In this document: piece after piece, positions 61,080 through 64,000 of the stretch
How positions within the stretch are numbered: the stretch's first letter is position 1
Layout of the letters: every line of letters begins with the position of its first letter
Origin: Oidiodendron maius Zn
Taxonomy: Eukaryota; Ascomycota; Leotiomycetes; Myxotrichaceae
DNA: 64,000 bases
NCBI GenBank assembly: GCA_000827325.1
Contig: KN832870.1
Coordinates: 3,720,001 to 3,784,000 of the forward strand
Reading direction: 5' to 3'
Position numbers and translations under genes: made by a program
The notes under the pieces: model-generated
What the model saw: the letters and a program-made list of their open reading frames with translations, nothing else
What the model was told of the DNA's origin: nothing
The model's database searches: none

Positions 61080-62562
61080 CTACTCCTCCACATCTCCAAG
61101 AAGCCAAGGGTCTTCTAATAGCTCAAAGGACTACGCTCTCGATTCTGGCGTCCACCGGACCATTTTGCGGATGAAGTCGAGGAAGCCTTCCTTATTGGAA
61201 ACCTCGAGGTTCCTCTCGGAATCTTCCCAAGACACTAATAGGACAGGATTCAGACACTTCCAGTTGCCTGTCGTATTCATATTAGGTTGAGGGATGCACA
61301 TCCTTGGAGTCAAGTGCCTACCTCTGTCATCGGAGTAGACGGAGCTGCACTTGCTTCGCTGGAGGAACTCGAAGGGAGGAGGTCCCCAAAAACCAACAAT
61401 ACTAGAAGGTGGAAGCGGTTTCCATACTCGCCAGTCTCGGGGTCAAGCACGTCGAACATGCGTCTATTCTCAAACATTTCCCAGACCTAGAAGCTCTCGT
61501 TGGTGTCGTGCTATTAGCCACATGCAAGAAATCTCGCACCGTGACTCCGACGTTCCATATATCCACGGCATAGCCCCAGGGCATCTCTAGAATGACTTCG
61601 GGAGCCCAGTAAGGATCCGGCTGGATGTCATGGCAGTGCTGACCTGTCCGTTCCGAGCGAGGGAGAAGTCACACAGGATCGGGCGGCCAAACCTTGTTGG
61701 AATACCGAAGCTTGCGCTTTTGTAGAGATTGTATCCATTGACACTTTTGTAGAGGCTCGATGTCGCAATTTCTTCTGTGTCCAGCTGTTTCACGGTAGAT
61801 GAATCAACTAACCCCAGCAAGATATTCTCTTCTTTTATATCTGGCACTCTGTCAATGTTTTCCAAAGCATAGTGAGAGGAACGACCTAACCTGTATGGAT
61901 GATATGGCACTCACTATGCAAGAAATCTAGTGCGAGCAGCAAATGGATCAAAAATTGCCTGAGCATTGCCTCGGGCAGTTTACGATCTGGGCGAGTATAC
62001 CGGAGGCTCAATATGTCGTTGGAAAGGACCTCATGAACTAAACTATGATGGGGGTTCCCTGCTCTGCTCGTGGCAAAGAAGGAATCCTGAATAGTGCGGA
62101 CATACATCTTGCCAGGATGGTCGAGGTTCCCCGCAGTGCTGAGATGTTTGTAGATTGCAGTTCCGTTGTCAATCTGATCTTCTGCAACCAAATCATGGGC
62201 ATAAATCTCCAGTGCGGCATATTTATTCGTGCTGGTATATCCGGTCAATGCTAGGCTCCACCTCACGCCCTGAGTTTCATTCACGCCAGGTTACGACAGC
62301 ACCATATCGTGCTTGCTGATCCGAAGCCAAGTTTTGCCACGACCTTATACTATTCATTGATGACTTCGCCCAAGGTCATCAGGTAGAACTTTTCGAAGCC
62401 GACCTCCCTCTCTTCTTCAAACGGAGTGGCCGTGGATGACATGGAGCGCGATGTAACGCGGCATGCGCGACATAAGAAGGAAATTGAAATAAGGCGAGAT
62501 CTATCCAAGACTGGCGTTCGCAGTCGCAAGGATATTCGAAGACGAGAAAACATGAAAATCAA
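61080..62562 (-). pseudogene. SRPK-like protein kinase, decayed
   Basis: The reading follows fungal SRPK-type kinases from an N-terminus MFSRLRISLRLR through EEEREVGFEKFYLMTLGEV, the Gly loop KLGFGSASTIW, HTDIKEEN, DPYWAPEVI, WEMFENRRMFDV, GPPPFEFLQRS, FIRKMVRWTPESRA and ELLEDPWLL. Several introns are still recognisable. It is broken: a TAG at 62350-62352 just before the Gly loop, a frame change between about 61629 and 61650, another near the C/A homopolymer run at 61384-61393, and a TAG at 61131-61133 before the final helix. The ATP-binding Lys is replaced by Glu (AALEIYA for VALK), and DFG reads DFS. So even a repaired copy would likely be a pseudokinase. One frame change lies in a homopolymer and might be a sequencing error; the stops and substitutions are not explained that way. 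Confidence 0.75.
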
Positions 62563-62933
62563 AGATTTCTAGTCTACAGGTAAGTAATGACGAAGGTGGA
62601 TGGCCAAGGGCAACTTCGGATAGGTAATCGTTGCAGTTGATAATTGTTAAGCCCTGAGACAATTTACGCGCGCTCAAGCTTTAAACCTTTAATAATTAAA
62701 TAACTTTATTTACTCTCTTTATATAATTTACTTATAATTTATTAATTAAGTTTTACCTTTACCTATAAAGTATATAAGACTTTATCTTTTACTCTTTATA
62801 ACATTTCTTTCTTTTTACTAAAATAACCTTGTTGCACGATTTCATCATAATGCAAGGTATGAATTGATAATGCTAGGCCGTTTCTAAGACCTCCTTTGTA
62901 ATAACTTTCAATCTACAACACATCTTACCCATG
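62563..62933. other. Intergenic with very A/T-rich block
   Basis: 371 bp between the kinase relic and the amine oxidase. From about 62,684 to 62,830 the sequence is almost pure A/T with taa/tta repeats, quite unlike the rest of the window. This may be RIP-affected sequence or an insertion scar; no coding potential. Confidence 0.6.
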
Positions 62934-64000
62934 TCATTGGTCATTTGCCTTTTTGTTTCTCTTCCCCATCACCAGCCCATATGCCCTTAAAATCCTCACC
63001 CCAACTGATTCCCCACTCCAGTAGGCTCCCGTTGACGTACCCAAAGCAACAAATGGCGCTGTATGCTCGCCCGCGAGCCAGATGCCCTTCTCCGGCATCC
63101 CGCGCCTCAAAGCTCGGATATCCTCTTCCAACTTGACTTCGGGTTCTCCCTTCCGCAATTCATCCCTGACTTGGAAATTTATATACGAACCATAGCCAGC
63201 TAGCCTGTCGTTCTGCCAATTAGTAGCAAGAACGGCCTCCGGAATGCAGTTCTGGTCTGTGCGATCATAGTTCGGGAGTAAAGCGTAATATGGCCGGAAG
63301 AAGTCATCTATAACCTTGAAGTATTCCTGTGACGAACTCGAGAGAGGCGCAATAAGAGATGTAATATGAGTAGCGTAGGGCCCATGTACGCAGAAGAGAA
63401 GCGTTGGTTGAGAGTGGCACCCGAAAAGCTCAGGCGATGAGAGTGAGACGAGTTCAAGAGCCCATGAGCCAGTATTTTCAATGGAGTAAGTAGGGCAGAG
63501 AAAATGAGAAAAGGTTGGGAATCTTATTTTTTCCCCTGAAGCTGTGGCCTTTGGCTCTAGGACCGTCGAATCCCAGAATGCCTTCGGAAAGGTAATATAG
63601 ATCTTTTCAAGGTGGCCATATGAAGCATTCTGGATGGCGCGGGAAATGGAAGAAGGTAGAGGTGGGTAAAACTTTGGAGTTCCTTTCTTCAAGCATCCAA
63701 GTGGAACCGTGATAACGACGTCGTCAAACTCGAACTCTCGATTTGCTGTTTTTACGAGAACCTTTGAGTGAGCTTCCGCATTTCCAAAGCTTCGGATAGA
63801 AGTTACTTCCGTGTCAAGAAGTATCTTCGCATTACTAAGAGCTTTTTGTGCTATGCTCTGCAGTATTGAACTATGAGTACCTGCAACAAAGAGGTTCTCT
63901 ATGTGCGGTGAGTGACAGTGCTAGATGACCTCTGATCTTGGGTAGACCCACCTCCATCAAGGCACTCTTCGAGCCAAAAGTATTTGAGGCTTTGGTTGTC
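62934..64000 (-). CDS. Flavin-containing amine oxidase (partial, cut by window end)
   Basis: The C-terminal part of a FAD-dependent amine oxidase: last exon 62934-63898 and part of the one before, 63952-64000 (53-bp intron), continuing beyond the window. Landmarks are VITVPLGCLKKG (the substrate-side strand of this fold), YGHLEKIYITFP and, near the end, KGIWLAGEHTAPFVALGTST, which is the C-terminal FAD-binding motif, then GAYWSGESVGVRIL. This matches the polyamine oxidase/monoamine oxidase superfamily that oxidises amines to aldehydes or imines with release of peroxide. The N-terminal dinucleotide fold is outside the window, so substrate and location (peroxisomal or not) cannot be judged. The last residues (GKRNKKANDQ) are not an obvious peroxisomal signal. 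Confidence 0.9.

Overview
This window is nuclear DNA of a filamentous ascomycete (Pezizomycotina). The signs are short introns (about 45-85 bp, GT-AG) that restore reading frames, genes on both strands with separate promoters, and fungus-specific families: a Zn2Cys6 regulator with a Fungal_trans_2-like body, a SYLF protein, an RNAi-type RNA-dependent RNA polymerase, a GH45 endoglucanase, a Mid2-like sensor and an SRPK-like kinase. Class cannot be fixed by eye; Leotiomycetes or Eurotiomycetes would both fit. I see no rRNA, tRNA, CRISPR array or complete transposon.

Layout. 1-4.4 kb holds no gene I can support. 4.4-7.1 kb is a phosphoinositide phospholipase C (-). 8.2-11.2 kb carries two divergent Rieske-oxygenase-family genes with complementary defects: the minus-strand gene keeps the Rieske cluster ligands but no mononuclear iron site, and the plus-strand gene keeps the iron site but lacks the Rieske cluster. 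12.1-13.3 kb is a SYLF/Ysc84 protein (+). 13.7-20.9 kb is a giant (>2,360 aa) disordered/coiled-coil protein (-) with four PAM2-like motifs. 23.8-25.1 kb is a PQ-loop vacuolar amino-acid transporter (-), 26.1-26.5 kb a 113-aa membrane protein (+), 27.1-28.8 kb an FHA-like/kinase protein (-), 29.2-29.8 kb a Ser/Pro-rich protein (+) and 30.7-34.2 kb a probably N-myristoylated disordered protein (-).

A 2.9-kb intergenic stretch precedes the Zn2Cys6 factor (37.2-39.8, +). Two small charged-helix proteins follow (39.9-40.2 and 41.2-41.5, both -), then a CSC1/OSCA channel (42.0-45.4, +), an EutQ-like cupin (46.5-47.0, +), a GH45 endoglucanase (47.9-48.5, +) converging on an MFS sugar transporter (49.0-50.7, -), the RdRP (52.4-56.5, -), a small secreted protein (57.2-57.9, -) and a Mid2-like sensor (58.6-59.4, -).

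The right end (59.4-64 kb) looks accessory: a long empty stretch, a decayed SRPK-like kinase with stops and frameshifts, a short very AT-rich block, and a flavin amine oxidase cut by the window edge.

Functional themes are calcium and membrane signalling (PLC, CSC1, Mid2-like, SYLF), plant-polymer use (GH45 plus sugar transporter), small-RNA silencing (RdRP) and possibly mRNA or organelle transport on endosomes (the multi-PAM2-like protein). All exon boundaries were read by hand from splice consensus plus frame and family continuity; there was no transcript evidence.
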